Source of the DNA: Spirochaetales bacterium
GTDB lineage: Bacteria > Spirochaetota > Spirochaetia > DAHUYW01
DNA: 64,000 nucleotides
Reading direction: 5' to 3'
NCBI GenBank assembly: GCA_027306915.1
Contig: DAHUYW010000001.1
Location: 62,001 to 126,000, forward strand
Numbering within the stretch: position 1 is the stretch's first letter; each line of letters begins with the position of its first letter. Position numbers and translations under genes: made by a program. The notes beneath the pieces are model-generated. The model searched no databases, was not told the DNA's origin, and saw only the letters and a list, made by a program, of their open reading frames with translations. Shown piece by piece: positions 41,853 to 51,022 of this stretch.

Positions 41853-42787
41853 GCTCGATGGGAACAGGGCGCTCGGGAGTGGCAAGGAGCCGCCGTATCC
41901 GCACGGTGAAGCGCGCGCCGCCGGCTCTGGCGATCCGCGCAGCTGCCTCGCGACGCATCGCTGGCCGCACTCTCTTCTACCTCCTGCTCTCGGCAGCCGC
42001 TTTCATCGCCTGCGTTCCCTTCTTGTACATGGCGGCGAACTCGCTGAAGACCCTCGGCGAGACCATCACGCGGGTGAGCGCCGATCCCTTCTCGCCGCAG
42101 TTCTGGCCGAGGGTCCCGCAGTGGCACAACTTCGTGCAGGCCCTCCGCGACGAGAACATGGGCCATTACCTCCTGAACAGCGTGATCATCTCGATGACCA
42201 CGGTGGCCGGTGCGCTGGCCACCTCGTCGCTTGCGGCCTACGCCTTCGCCCGCCTTCGCTTCGCCGGAAGCAGCCTCATCTTCTCGGTTCTCGTCGCAAC
42301 GCTTATGATCCCGGACACCGTCCTCCTCATCCCCAACTTTCTGGTCGTCGCGCGCCTCGGCTGGCTCAATCGACTGCCCGCGCTCACCGTCCCCTTCATG
42401 GGAAGCGCCTTCTTCATCTTCCTCCTGCGGCAGTTCTTCAAGCAGATCCCGGCATCGCTCATCGAGTCGGCGCGGATGGAGGGGGCAAGCCATCTTCGCA
42501 TTCTCCTGCGGATCGTGATTCCCCTCTCGGGCGCGCCGCTTTTTACGGCCGGCTTCCTCGTCTTCAGCGATTCCTGGAACGCCCTGCAATGGCCGCTCGT
42601 CGTGACCCAAACGGACCGCTGGAGGCCGATTGCCGTAGGGCTCGCCAAGTTCATCTCCGAGGCCGGTCCCTACACCCAGCTGCGAATGGCGGGTGCTATC
42701 ATCGCGCTCCTGCCGACGGTGCTCCTCTTTGTCGCCGCCCAGAGACAGATTACCGAAGCGATTGCGCGCACGGGGATAAAATCGTAA
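41849..42787 (+). CDS. CUT1-type sugar ABC permease, MalG-like
   Basis: 312 residues. About six spans with the EAA-type motif LLRQFFKQIPASLIESARMEGASHLRI and the usual C-terminal LFVAAQRQITEAIARTGIKS. It forms the channel with the preceding permease. The ATG at 41849 overlaps its stop codon. Confidence 0.9.
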   Translation: MSSMGTGRSGVARSRRIRTVKRAPPALAIRAAASRRIAGRTLFYLLLSAAAFIACVPFLYMAANSLKTLGETITRVSADPFSPQFWPRVPQWHNFVQALRDENMGHYLLNSVIISMTTVAGALATSSLAAYAFARLRFAGSSLIFSVLVATLMIPDTVLLIPNFLVVARLGWLNRLPALTVPFMGSAFFIFLLRQFFKQIPASLIESARMEGASHLRILLRIVIPLSGAPLFTAGFLVFSDSWNALQWPLVVTQTDRWRPIAVGLAKFISEAGPYTQLRMAGAIIALLPTVLLFVAAQRQITEAIARTGIKS

Positions 42788-42829
42788 GCTCTGCGGCCAG
42801 AGGCCTCCCTGAAGGAGCGACCAATCTCG

Positions 42830-44170
42830 ATGAAGACGGCTCGCGAAGCGCTCTTCCACCTTGCCCTTCTCATCCTGACCGTGCCTGCGCTCCTGGCCGG
42901 CTGCGCGCGGCAGCAGCCAGGCGCATCGGGGGCCGCGCCCCAGCCGCTCGACGCCGTCGATCCCTCGAGCGAGACCATCACCTTCTGGTACCCCTACACG
43001 GGCACGACGCAGAAGGGCATGCAGGCGCTCATTGCGGAGTTCAATGCCGAAAACCGGTGGCACATCACGGTGAAGGGAGAGTACGCCGGCCGCTATGACG
43101 ACATCTACGACAAGATGATCCCGGCTATCGCGGGAAAAGCAACCCCGAACATCGTCACCGCCTATCAGAATCAGGCGGCAACCTACGAGGAGAGCGGCGT
43201 GCTTGTCGACCTCACGCCCTATGTCAACTCCGCAAGATGGGGAATCGCGAAGCAGCTCGATGACTTTTTCCCCGCCTTCCTCCGTCAGGATGTGAACGCC
43301 CAATTCGGCGGCAAGCGCCTCGGCTTTCCGCTCAACCGCTCGGTCGAGGTTGTCTACTACAACAAGGATTGGCTCGCCCGGCTCGGCTTTTCCGGCCCCC
43401 CCGAGAGCTGGGACGACTTCGCCCTGATGTGCGAGCGGGCGACCTCCTCCGGAAGGCTCGGCTACGAAATAAACACCGACGCGTCCAACATGTTCGCCCA
43501 GGTGGCGAGCCGCGGGGGAAGGATCACGGGGACTGGCGGGACGGGCTACGACCTCGATTCGCCGCAGATGCGTGCCTCGATGCGTTTTATGCAACGCCTC
43601 TACGAGCGGGGCTTCGCCGGAAAGATCGCCGAGCATTACGGTGACGAGACCGACTTCGCGAACCGGAAGACGCTCTTCACGATGGGCTCGAGCTCAGGCA
43701 TCCCCTTCTACGCCCAGGCGATCGAGGGGAGCGGGAGCCCCTTCCGCTGGGGCGTCGCCGCGATTCCACACTCGACCGCCAGACCGACGCTCGACATCTA
43801 CGGCGCCTCCGTGAGCGTGACGATCTCGACCCCGGCGGCCGAGCTTGCCTCCTGGCTCTTCGTGCGATGGATGGCCGAGCCGAAACAACAGGCGGCCTGG
43901 ACCCGGAGCTCCAACTATTTTCCGGTGCGCATCTCGGCCGCCGACCGCCTCGCCGACTACTTTCACAAGAATCCGCAGCTCGGCGAGGCCTTCAAGCTGC
44001 TCGAGGAGTCCGACCTCGCTTCGGAGCCTCCCTTCACCGGCTACGACCTCGTGCGGGACGCCATGACCGCCGCCTTTGACAGCATCCTCGACGGAGCGTC
44101 GGTCGACCTCTCCCTCGCGGCGCTGAACGAAAAAGCGAACAGACTCTATCGGGAATCGGCGAGCGACTGA
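42830..44170 (+). CDS. CUT1-type extracellular sugar-binding lipoprotein
   Basis: 446 residues, family 1 solute-binding protein. The lipobox is LLAGC near residue 24. ITFWYPYTGTTQKGMQALIAEFNAEN, YNKDWLARLGFSGPPESWDDF and MGSSSGIPFYAQA match oligosaccharide-binding proteins. It lies last in a permease-permease-binding protein order, the reverse of the usual, and no ATPase gene is nearby. GAAGGAG precedes the start by about nine bases. Confidence 0.9.
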   Translation: MKTAREALFHLALLILTVPALLAGCARQQPGASGAAPQPLDAVDPSSETITFWYPYTGTTQKGMQALIAEFNAENRWHITVKGEYAGRYDDIYDKMIPAIAGKATPNIVTAYQNQAATYEESGVLVDLTPYVNSARWGIAKQLDDFFPAFLRQDVNAQFGGKRLGFPLNRSVEVVYYNKDWLARLGFSGPPESWDDFALMCERATSSGRLGYEINTDASNMFAQVASRGGRITGTGGTGYDLDSPQMRASMRFMQRLYERGFAGKIAEHYGDETDFANRKTLFTMGSSSGIPFYAQAIEGSGSPFRWGVAAIPHSTARPTLDIYGASVSVTISTPAAELASWLFVRWMAEPKQQAAWTRSSNYFPVRISAADRLADYFHKNPQLGEAFKLLEESDLASEPPFTGYDLVRDAMTAAFDSILDGASVDLSLAALNEKANRLYRESASD

Positions 44171-44272
44171 CAGGGTGTTGGAAGACCCGAAGTCGCGCGC
44201 TCGGCAGCGCCCGACGCGCCGACAGGGTGGCCGGCGACAGGGTGGCAAGGAGCGGGCGAGACAATCGGAGGA

Positions 44273-45124
44273 ATGGTGCCAATTCTTCTTGCAGTGGGAG
44301 CCGCTCTCATGTACGGGGCCGCGGATTTCTCTGGCGGAATCGCTACGCGCCGGGCATCCGTCTTCGCGGTCCTCCTCTTCTCCCAGACGATCGGGCTTCT
44401 CACGGCCATCATCGGCTCCTTCCTCCTCGCGAGCTCGCCGCCTGGGCCGGCCGACCTCCTCTGGGGAGCGGCGGCGGGTCTCGCGGGAGCCGCCGGCATC
44501 GCCCTTCTCTACACCGCCCTCGCCACCACGCCGGTCGCGGTCGCTTCGCCTGTTGCCGCGGTGACGGGCGCTTTCCTCCCGGCCCTCTTCGGCGTCGTCA
44601 CCGGGGAGCGTCCAGGCCTCCTCGCCTGGATTGGGATCGCGGCGGCGATACCGGCGATTGTGCTTCTCACCCGGAGTCCTGCAGCGAGAGGAACCAGGGG
44701 GTCGGGCGATCCGGTGAGGCGCGCGGTCATGCTCGGCCTTGGCGCGGGTGCCGGTTTCGGCCTCTTCTACATCGCGATCTCGCGGACCGCCCGTGAGTCG
44801 GGGATCTGGCCCCTCGTAGCCGCCCGCGCCTCGACGGTCGTGACCATCGCCCTTGTGAGCGCCCTGCGCGGTCGCTCCGTATCCATCGGCAGGGGCGCGC
44901 GCGGCTCGGTCCTCCTAGCCGGGGTTCTCGACATGGGAGCGAACATCGCCTTTCTTCTCGCGGTCCGCCAGGGGCTCCTCACCGTCGTAACCGTCATATC
45001 GTCGCTCTACCCGGCGCCGACGGTCCTCCTCGCTCGGGTAGTCTCCGGCGAGCGGCTCACTGCCGCGCGCGTTGCGGGGCTTGTCTTCGCGCTCGCGGCG
45101 GTCGCCTGCATCGGCGCAGGATAG
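44273..45124 (+). CDS. EamA/DMT-family permease
   Basis: 283 residues with ten predicted spans in two EamA repeats (ALMYGAADFSGG and VISSLYPAPTVLLARVVSGERLTAARVAGLVF). Family members export or import small metabolites such as amino acids, purines or sugars. GGAGGA abuts the ATG. It is 102 bp after the binding-protein gene and may be co-transcribed; substrate unknown. Confidence 0.82.
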   Translation: MVPILLAVGAALMYGAADFSGGIATRRASVFAVLLFSQTIGLLTAIIGSFLLASSPPGPADLLWGAAAGLAGAAGIALLYTALATTPVAVASPVAAVTGAFLPALFGVVTGERPGLLAWIGIAAAIPAIVLLTRSPAARGTRGSGDPVRRAVMLGLGAGAGFGLFYIAISRTARESGIWPLVAARASTVVTIALVSALRGRSVSIGRGARGSVLLAGVLDMGANIAFLLAVRQGLLTVVTVISSLYPAPTVLLARVVSGERLTAARVAGLVFALAAVACIGAG

Positions 45125-45255
45125 CGCGGAGCGGCACGAGGCGCTCGTCGAGACGGCGGCCGTCGCGAACGTCGCGCCGAGCGAGGTCACAAGACCCGCA
45201 AGGGGAGGCGAAACCGACGGGAATTTGCGCGGTGGCGGAGTCCGGCTTCTGCTGG

Positions 45256-45261
45256 TACAAT
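45256..45261 (+). promoter_or_regulatory. Extended -10 promoter for the two-component system
   Basis: TGGTACAAT (45253-45261) is an extended -10 (TG-n-TACAAT). No clear -35 is present. The transcript would start near 45268 and leave a short leader without a ribosome site. Confidence 0.5.
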
Positions 45262-45284
45262 AGGGCTCGGATCGTTCGCCGCCC

Positions 45285-47306
45285 ATGAAGATACGTGCCA
45301 AGCTATCACTCATCACCGGTGCCTTCTTTGTAAGCGTCCTCCTCATCGCGACTCTTGCGGTGTGGACCATCAACCAGGTGGAGAGCCTAAAGGATACAAC
45401 CAATCGCGGAGTGGAGCTTGTTTCCGAATCCAAGAACGTTCGAGCCCTCCTCCTCGATCTTCTCTTCGGGATGTTCTCTCCTCAGATGTACGATCTCTTG
45501 AAGGACCTGACCTATGCCCCGCGCCCCTATACGACTCCGCGCGAGTGGATCAGCTCCGCCGTCTCTTTCAAGACGGACTTTCGGACTTTCATGGCGCTTC
45601 CTTCCGTCAAGCGCCTGCTGCGCAATCAGGATATGCGCAACGAGTACCAGGCCGCCCTCGCGGTGAGCGAGAAGGCGTTTCGGAGGATCGACGGCCTGAA
45701 CATCACCCTGACGAAGCTGGTTCAGGCCGGAGTGATCGGAAACAAGAACCTCTATGAGTCGATCCAGGAGAATCCCGAGGATCCGGAGATCAGCTTCTTC
45801 GACGAGGTGCGCGCAACCTCCTACTATCTGACCAACAACTTCGAGAGCTTTCTGAACTACTTCCTGCGATCCCTCGAGACCGAAAGCCGAATCATCCAGC
45901 GACAGATGATACTCACATTCATCGTCCTTACTATCGTGATAGGCCTTTCGACCTTTTTCATAGCACTTATCTTCGCCCGTCGGATTACCGAAAGCATCGG
46001 GAGCGTGGAGGCCGCCATCCGGCGCGTCTCCATGGGAGACTTCTCGACACGGCTCGTGATAACCTCCCACGACGAGTTCGAGAAGCTCTCGCACAATCTG
46101 AACCTCTTCGTGGGCGACCTCAAGCGAAACGTCAACACTATCCTCGATCTGACACGCGACATCGGCAGCTCGGTCGCCGGGCTCGTGAGCATCGACAACA
46201 TCCTCAATTTGGTCGTTCAGTCGATTGTGAAGGATACGGGGGCGAGCGGTGCCGCCATCCTCCTTGCCGACGAGATGCGACAGGTTCTTGTGCCCCGCGC
46301 CGTCACCGGCCGCTTCCCGAGCCCGATTGACGGCTCATCGGGAGAAAGCCGCTCCGCCGCGGAGCCCCGGGAGGAGGACACCACACCCCTCGGCGGCCGC
46401 CTTCTTCCCCTCGATCATCCCATCTTCGGCCCCCCGCTCGCAAGCGGCGAGTCGGTCTTTATCCATGACTCTTCGACCGACGCCCGCCTGGAGGGAAACC
46501 GCTTCGAGGGTCCGCTTTTCGTGAGCTCCCTCATCGCCGTTCCCTTCGTCCAAACGGGACGGGTGATCGGCGTGCTCTCGATAGTCTCGACCCGCACCGA
46601 TCGCCATTTCACCGATCTTGACCTGACGAACCTCACAACCTTTGCCGAGTTCGCGGCCCTCACCATCGACAACTTCAACAAGTACGTTGAGCTCATCGAG
46701 AAGAGGGAAGCGGAATATCAGGCCCTCCAGTCGCAGGTCCAACCGCACTTTCTCTACAACGTCCTCGCCGGATTGATCGGCCTCAACCGCATGGGCAATA
46801 CGAAGGCTCTCGAGAGCTCGATTCTCGCCTTGAAGGACATGCTCCGCTACACGACGGAGCATCAGGAGTGGACGACCGTCGCGGAGGAGTTCCAGTTTCT
46901 CTTGAAGTACTGCAACCTCCAGAGGCTTCGCTTCCAGGAGCGCCTTTCCTTTGATCTTGACTGCGACGAGGCGGCCGGCCGCTGCCGCATTCCGAAGCTG
47001 CTCCTGCAGCCATTGGTAGAGAACGCGGTGATCCACGGAATTGAGCCGCTCGACCGGCGGGGTCATCTTACCGTTACCGCCCGACTCAACCATTCGGAAG
47101 CCGAACCCGTCCTGTGCATCTCCATTGTCGACGACGGCGTCGGTTTCGTGCCAGGACCGATCGTGAGACGCACCCACATCGGGCTGGGAAACGTGAAGGA
47201 GCGGCTCTCCCTCGCCTTCAAGCGTGCATCCTTCCAGATCCACAGCAGCCCCGGCGATGGCACTCGGGTGGACTTAGAAATCTCGGGAGAGGAGCTGTCC
47301 GGGTGA
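45285..47306 (+). CDS. YesM/LytS-type sensor histidine kinase
   Basis: 673 residues. A membrane span near 10-30 and a second near 205-230 flank an extracytoplasmic sensor of about 175 residues. A HAMP domain, a GAF domain (about 295-465, SVAGLVSIDNILNLVVQSI... GASGAAILLADE) and a His_kinase domain follow, with the phospho-His in QSQVQPHFLYNVLAGL. The ATPase has an N-box PLVENAVIHGIE and G-box DDGVGFV. It phosphorylates the next gene's product, and its stop overlaps that gene's GTG. Adjacent sugar transporters suggest it senses a carbohydrate. Confidence 0.92.
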   Translation: MKIRAKLSLITGAFFVSVLLIATLAVWTINQVESLKDTTNRGVELVSESKNVRALLLDLLFGMFSPQMYDLLKDLTYAPRPYTTPREWISSAVSFKTDFRTFMALPSVKRLLRNQDMRNEYQAALAVSEKAFRRIDGLNITLTKLVQAGVIGNKNLYESIQENPEDPEISFFDEVRATSYYLTNNFESFLNYFLRSLETESRIIQRQMILTFIVLTIVIGLSTFFIALIFARRITESIGSVEAAIRRVSMGDFSTRLVITSHDEFEKLSHNLNLFVGDLKRNVNTILDLTRDIGSSVAGLVSIDNILNLVVQSIVKDTGASGAAILLADEMRQVLVPRAVTGRFPSPIDGSSGESRSAAEPREEDTTPLGGRLLPLDHPIFGPPLASGESVFIHDSSTDARLEGNRFEGPLFVSSLIAVPFVQTGRVIGVLSIVSTRTDRHFTDLDLTNLTTFAEFAALTIDNFNKYVELIEKREAEYQALQSQVQPHFLYNVLAGLIGLNRMGNTKALESSILALKDMLRYTTEHQEWTTVAEEFQFLLKYCNLQRLRFQERLSFDLDCDEAAGRCRIPKLLLQPLVENAVIHGIEPLDRRGHLTVTARLNHSEAEPVLCISIVDDGVGFVPGPIVRRTHIGLGNVKERLSLAFKRASFQIHSSPGDGTRVDLEISGEELSG

Positions 47307-48823
47307 AGATCGTCATCGCCGACGACGAAAGCCTCGTGCGCTATAGCCTCAAGAGCATGTTCGGCGAGACCGGAATTGCCGTGACGGTAGTAGGAGAGGC
47401 TACGAACGGCAAGGACCTCATCACCCTGGTGCGCAAGCACCTGCCCGACGTTGCCTTCGTGGACATCAAGATGCCCAAGCTCGACGGTCTCGCTGCGATC
47501 GAGGCCGCTTCCGCATTTTCACCGGCGACCCGATGGATAATCCTCACCAGCTACTCGGAGTTCGAGTACGCCCAGCGCGCGGTGAAGCTTGGCGCAGTGG
47601 ATTACCTTCTGAAGCCGGTGAGCCCCGAAGAGCTCAAAGAAGTCCTGCAGCAAGGCAGCCGCGATGCGGTGCGAGGGCGTCTTGCTCAAAACGAGGAGTT
47701 CGAAAGCCGGATGACGGCTCTCCTCAACCGAACCATACACCCCGATTCCCTCGACAAGGGAGAGGCGGTGAAGGCTGTCGGAACCGTCGTGGTGATCGAC
47801 ACAATCCGATCCGACCCGGAACGCGAGGCGCTGATGCTCGAGTTGTGCGATGCCCTCCGGGAGGCGATGAGGGAAAGCGTGACAGCGGAGGGCTTCGCCG
47901 GCCTTGTTCCCATCGGGGGCGGAAGACTCTGCGTCGTCCTTGCCTGGGGAAGATCCCGCCACCCGGAGGGAGCCGCGGTTTTCAAGCGCTTCAGAAATCG
48001 CGCGGCACAAGTGGCAGACCGCTTTTCGGGCGCCGATGCGGCGACGACCCTTCTGGAAACCGGGGAATGCGATTCGTACACCCGGCTCGCCTCGGAGGTT
48101 TGGCGCCTCGCGGAGCTCGCAGCCTTGCGCGCCGTAGCGGGAGTTGGGGGCATCCTCTCGAAACGGGAGCTCGAGGAGGCCGGCTCGGACGCGAGGCTTC
48201 GGGCGCTCGCGGACTCTCTCTGGCGGATTGCCGACGCCTCGCGCGCGCGGCAGAATCTCCTGCTCCTTTCCGAGATCGAAGCCGCCAAACGCCTTCTGAC
48301 CTCGCCGGAGCTTCCCAGAGGCCAGCAGGTCCTGAAGGCGGCGACACGCTTCCTCTGTTCGATCCTGCCGGTGGAGCCGCCCGCGGCCGGGGCGACGATG
48401 GAGTGGCTTTCGGCGCTTGGGTCCGAGGCCAGGCGCCGCATCCCCCGGCCGCACGGCGGAGGAACGGGCGGGGATCTGATCGATCAGCTGAAGGCCTACC
48501 TCGACCTGCGCTATGCCGAGAACCTAAAGATCGCGGAGCTCGCGCGCATGCTCCACATCACCCCGAACTACTTGAGCAACCTCTTTCACCAGCGCGTCGG
48601 AACAACCTTCCTCCGCTATCTCACTGCGCGGCGGATGGAGCGCGCGCGAGAGCTGCTGAGCGAGGGAAACGTCCAGATCCAGGAGGTCGCCCGCCGGGTC
48701 GGTTACCAGAGCACCCGTCACTTCTCCCGCCTTTTCAAAGGCTTTTTTGGCGTCTACCCTTCAGACCTGCGCGACCAGGGGAAAGAGACGGAAGACGGAA
48801 TGCCGGAAGCGAGAGCCCGCTAG
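47303..48823 (+). CDS. YesN-type response regulator with AraC DNA-binding domain
   Basis: 506 residues. The receiver domain is at the N-terminus (IVIADDES, phospho-Asp54 in AFVDIKMPKLDG, Lys in DYLLKPVSPEE). A middle region of about 250 residues is not recognised. Two AraC helix-turn-helix motifs lie at the C-terminus (LKIAELARMLHITPNYLSNLFHQ and VQIQEVARRVGYQSTRHFSRLFK). It starts at GTG with GGAGAGGAG upstream. It would regulate sugar genes such as the adjacent transporter clusters. Confidence 0.92.
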   Translation: MKIVIADDESLVRYSLKSMFGETGIAVTVVGEATNGKDLITLVRKHLPDVAFVDIKMPKLDGLAAIEAASAFSPATRWIILTSYSEFEYAQRAVKLGAVDYLLKPVSPEELKEVLQQGSRDAVRGRLAQNEEFESRMTALLNRTIHPDSLDKGEAVKAVGTVVVIDTIRSDPEREALMLELCDALREAMRESVTAEGFAGLVPIGGGRLCVVLAWGRSRHPEGAAVFKRFRNRAAQVADRFSGADAATTLLETGECDSYTRLASEVWRLAELAALRAVAGVGGILSKRELEEAGSDARLRALADSLWRIADASRARQNLLLLSEIEAAKRLLTSPELPRGQQVLKAATRFLCSILPVEPPAAGATMEWLSALGSEARRRIPRPHGGGTGGDLIDQLKAYLDLRYAENLKIAELARMLHITPNYLSNLFHQRVGTTFLRYLTARRMERARELLSEGNVQIQEVARRVGYQSTRHFSRLFKGFFGVYPSDLRDQGKETEDGMPEARAR

Positions 48824-48854
48824 AGCACTGCAGGCTCGACACCTGCCGCGCCGC

Positions 48855-50978
48855 CTAACGGAGGTTTGAGGGGCGGCGCTCTTCCTCGGACAGCGCCTGC
48901 CAGACCCCGTAGGTGCCGGCGGCAAAGACCCAGCCAAGTGAGCCCCAGGTGCTCCCCTTCGCGATCATTCCCTCGTCGACCCCCTGATGGCTGCAGGCGA
49001 AGCCCTCCTCCTGCATCCCGCTTCCGACCAGCCCGGCCGGCCTACCGGGCAGCGAGAGCATCTGCTGTGTCCCGTGCAGGACGAGCGCGGAAACCTCGCT
49101 ATAGATCGCCATCCTCGAGAGCTCGCCGAGGCGTATCCAGTCCGCGAGGAACCACAGCGAGTAGATGTCGACGACTCCCGCTCCCCAGAGGATGCTGATC
49201 CCACCCCAACCGCGCGACTTGAAGCCGTTCTCGGCGAGCCGGGTGCCCTCCTCGAGGGGAACATCCCACAGGTGGTTCCAGGTAAGCGAAAGCCCGCCTG
49301 CCCGCAGGGCCCCTTCGAGGAACTCTGGAGCGCGGGTCGCGTCGTGAAGCCGGAGGAGGGCGCTCATGGCGTAGGCCATCCCCTCCTTGTCCACCACGTT
49401 TGGGTTGTCGAGGGTCCCCCCGCGATAGTCGATGCGCTCTACTACCTCCGAGAGCAGCCATTCACCCGCTCGGATGGCCGCGCTGCGGTACTCATTCGCG
49501 CCGCTGGCGCGAGCGAGCTCAAGGAGGAAGGGAATCGCGGTCGAGGTCGAGGACTTGTTCGCCCGGTCACTAGCGCCGAACCACTCCTCCGGTTTCATGA
49601 TTGCGCGACCGTCGGGGGTGTAGGCGCGATACCAGGAGCCGTCGCGATTCTGAGTCCGAAGGAGGAAGTCGCCGAAGCGGCGAGCGGCCTCGAGACAGGA
49701 GGCGTCGAGCGCGACGGAAGAAAAGAGACAGAGATCCGCCGCAGCCTCCGCCATGTTGCGGATATAATTCCCTTCTTCGGCCCCTTTCGCCCCGTAGTGC
49801 AGCAGCGAGCCGACCGGGTCACCGAAAGGGCTGATGGCGCGTCCGCGCCGCACGTCGTAGAGGGTATAGAGAAAGCCGCTCTTTGCGACGCAGGAGCGGA
49901 GGTAGCTCTCCACCAAGCGCCGCGCAGGTGCAGCCCAGCCTGGCCTTCCCCAAGGCGCGCTGAGCGCGGCGAGCATGAAGGCATTGTTGAGGGGGCGGCC
50001 GGTGAACCCGTATTCGAGAATATCCGGGTAGATGCTCTCTTCAAGCTTGTTGAACGAGGTTCCGTAGCCGCTCGGCGGCGAGCCGACACCCAGGCGCGGA
50101 TCGAAGTTGAGGCTTAGCCCCGTATGCCCCCTCCAGTTGTGGGCAAGGCCGGACAGGCAATCAAGGCGAGCACGGATGCACTCCTGCAGACCGACCGGCG
50201 GTTCGACCGGCTCTGGGCGGCTCAGCGCATGGGCCCGCACGAATCCCTCGAGGCAGGCGGCATCGAAACCGGCCGCTTCGAAAAGCGCGATCCGGTAGGT
50301 GACTGAAATCGCCGTCTCACTCGGCGGCAGAAAAGCGGTGATGGGCGACAGCGACCGGTCAAGCATGCGGCTGCTCGGCTCCTCGCAGTAGGGAAGAGCG
50401 GCGATGAGGCGCGCGGGAGCAGCCGCAGAGGCGCGGCGATAGCCAAGCGCTCCAATCTCGGTGGAGTGAAGAACGCGACGCTCACCCGGCTTTCGGTCGA
50501 CCGGTCGGCTCGACCGCGCGAGGGTTTCCCTAGCAAGGAGGATCGCCCTCCGGGTCTCCTCCTTGTAGGCCATGACAAGGGGGTAGGCCATGCGCTCCTC
50601 GCTGACGAGCGCCGACCCCTCGGGACCCTCGACCGGACAGTAATCATAGCAGGCGGCCGGTACGAAGAAGCGCCAGCGACCGGGACCAATGGGAAGCGCA
50701 AGCCTGACCCCTATTCCATCGACCGATCGCCCGCCGGAATCGCCTGCTCGAATCTCGCGGGTAAGCCGCACCTCCTCCGGTCCCAACGACCAGCGGTCTT
50801 CGACCCGGTATTCGAGCCCTCCGATTCGTCCCCGGATGGTGCCGCTGTAGAGCCCTGATCCGCGCGCATCCAGGGTCGCATAGTCGGCGCTGCGGGACTC
50901 CCCCGAAGGAAAGACCAGCCGGCTTTCGGCCGGCATCCCGTCAACGAGTATGGCATGTCCGCGCTTTTCGAGCCTCAT
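48855..50978 (-). CDS. Large putative glycosidase or lyase of unrecognised family (alpha/alpha-barrel-like)
   Basis: About 707 residues, no signal peptide. The first 250 residues look like beta-rich domain. The rest has a helical-repeat feel of an (alpha/alpha)6 barrel, with repeated aromatic and glycine motifs (RNMAEAAADLCLFSS, NRDGSWYRAYTPDGRA, RAGEWLLSEV, MAYAMSALLRLHDA). I do not recognise a family, and no catalytic residues can be named. The ATG at 50978 has AGGAG eight bases upstream; one at 51011 is possible. It is the last gene of a transporter/glycosidase operon that starts at 55933. Confidence 0.65.
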   Translation of the reverse strand: MRLEKRGHAILVDGMPAESRLVFPSGESRSADYATLDARGSGLYSGTIRGRIGGLEYRVEDRWSLGPEEVRLTREIRAGDSGGRSVDGIGVRLALPIGPGRWRFFVPAACYDYCPVEGPEGSALVSEERMAYPLVMAYKEETRRAILLARETLARSSRPVDRKPGERRVLHSTEIGALGYRRASAAAPARLIAALPYCEEPSSRMLDRSLSPITAFLPPSETAISVTYRIALFEAAGFDAACLEGFVRAHALSRPEPVEPPVGLQECIRARLDCLSGLAHNWRGHTGLSLNFDPRLGVGSPPSGYGTSFNKLEESIYPDILEYGFTGRPLNNAFMLAALSAPWGRPGWAAPARRLVESYLRSCVAKSGFLYTLYDVRRGRAISPFGDPVGSLLHYGAKGAEEGNYIRNMAEAAADLCLFSSVALDASCLEAARRFGDFLLRTQNRDGSWYRAYTPDGRAIMKPEEWFGASDRANKSSTSTAIPFLLELARASGANEYRSAAIRAGEWLLSEVVERIDYRGGTLDNPNVVDKEGMAYAMSALLRLHDATRAPEFLEGALRAGGLSLTWNHLWDVPLEEGTRLAENGFKSRGWGGISILWGAGVVDIYSLWFLADWIRLGELSRMAIYSEVSALVLHGTQQMLSLPGRPAGLVGSGMQEEGFACSHQGVDEGMIAKGSTWGSLGWVFAAGTYGVWQALSEEERRPSNLR

Positions 50979-51022
50979 TCTTGGCGCTCCTGCACTGCCC
51001 GCGAGGCGCATCCCCGCGTCTC

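Noticed and set aside
44219..44245. Repeated GACAGGGTGG segments before the DMT permease
   Set aside because: Brief and imperfectly spaced; no clear structure or function.
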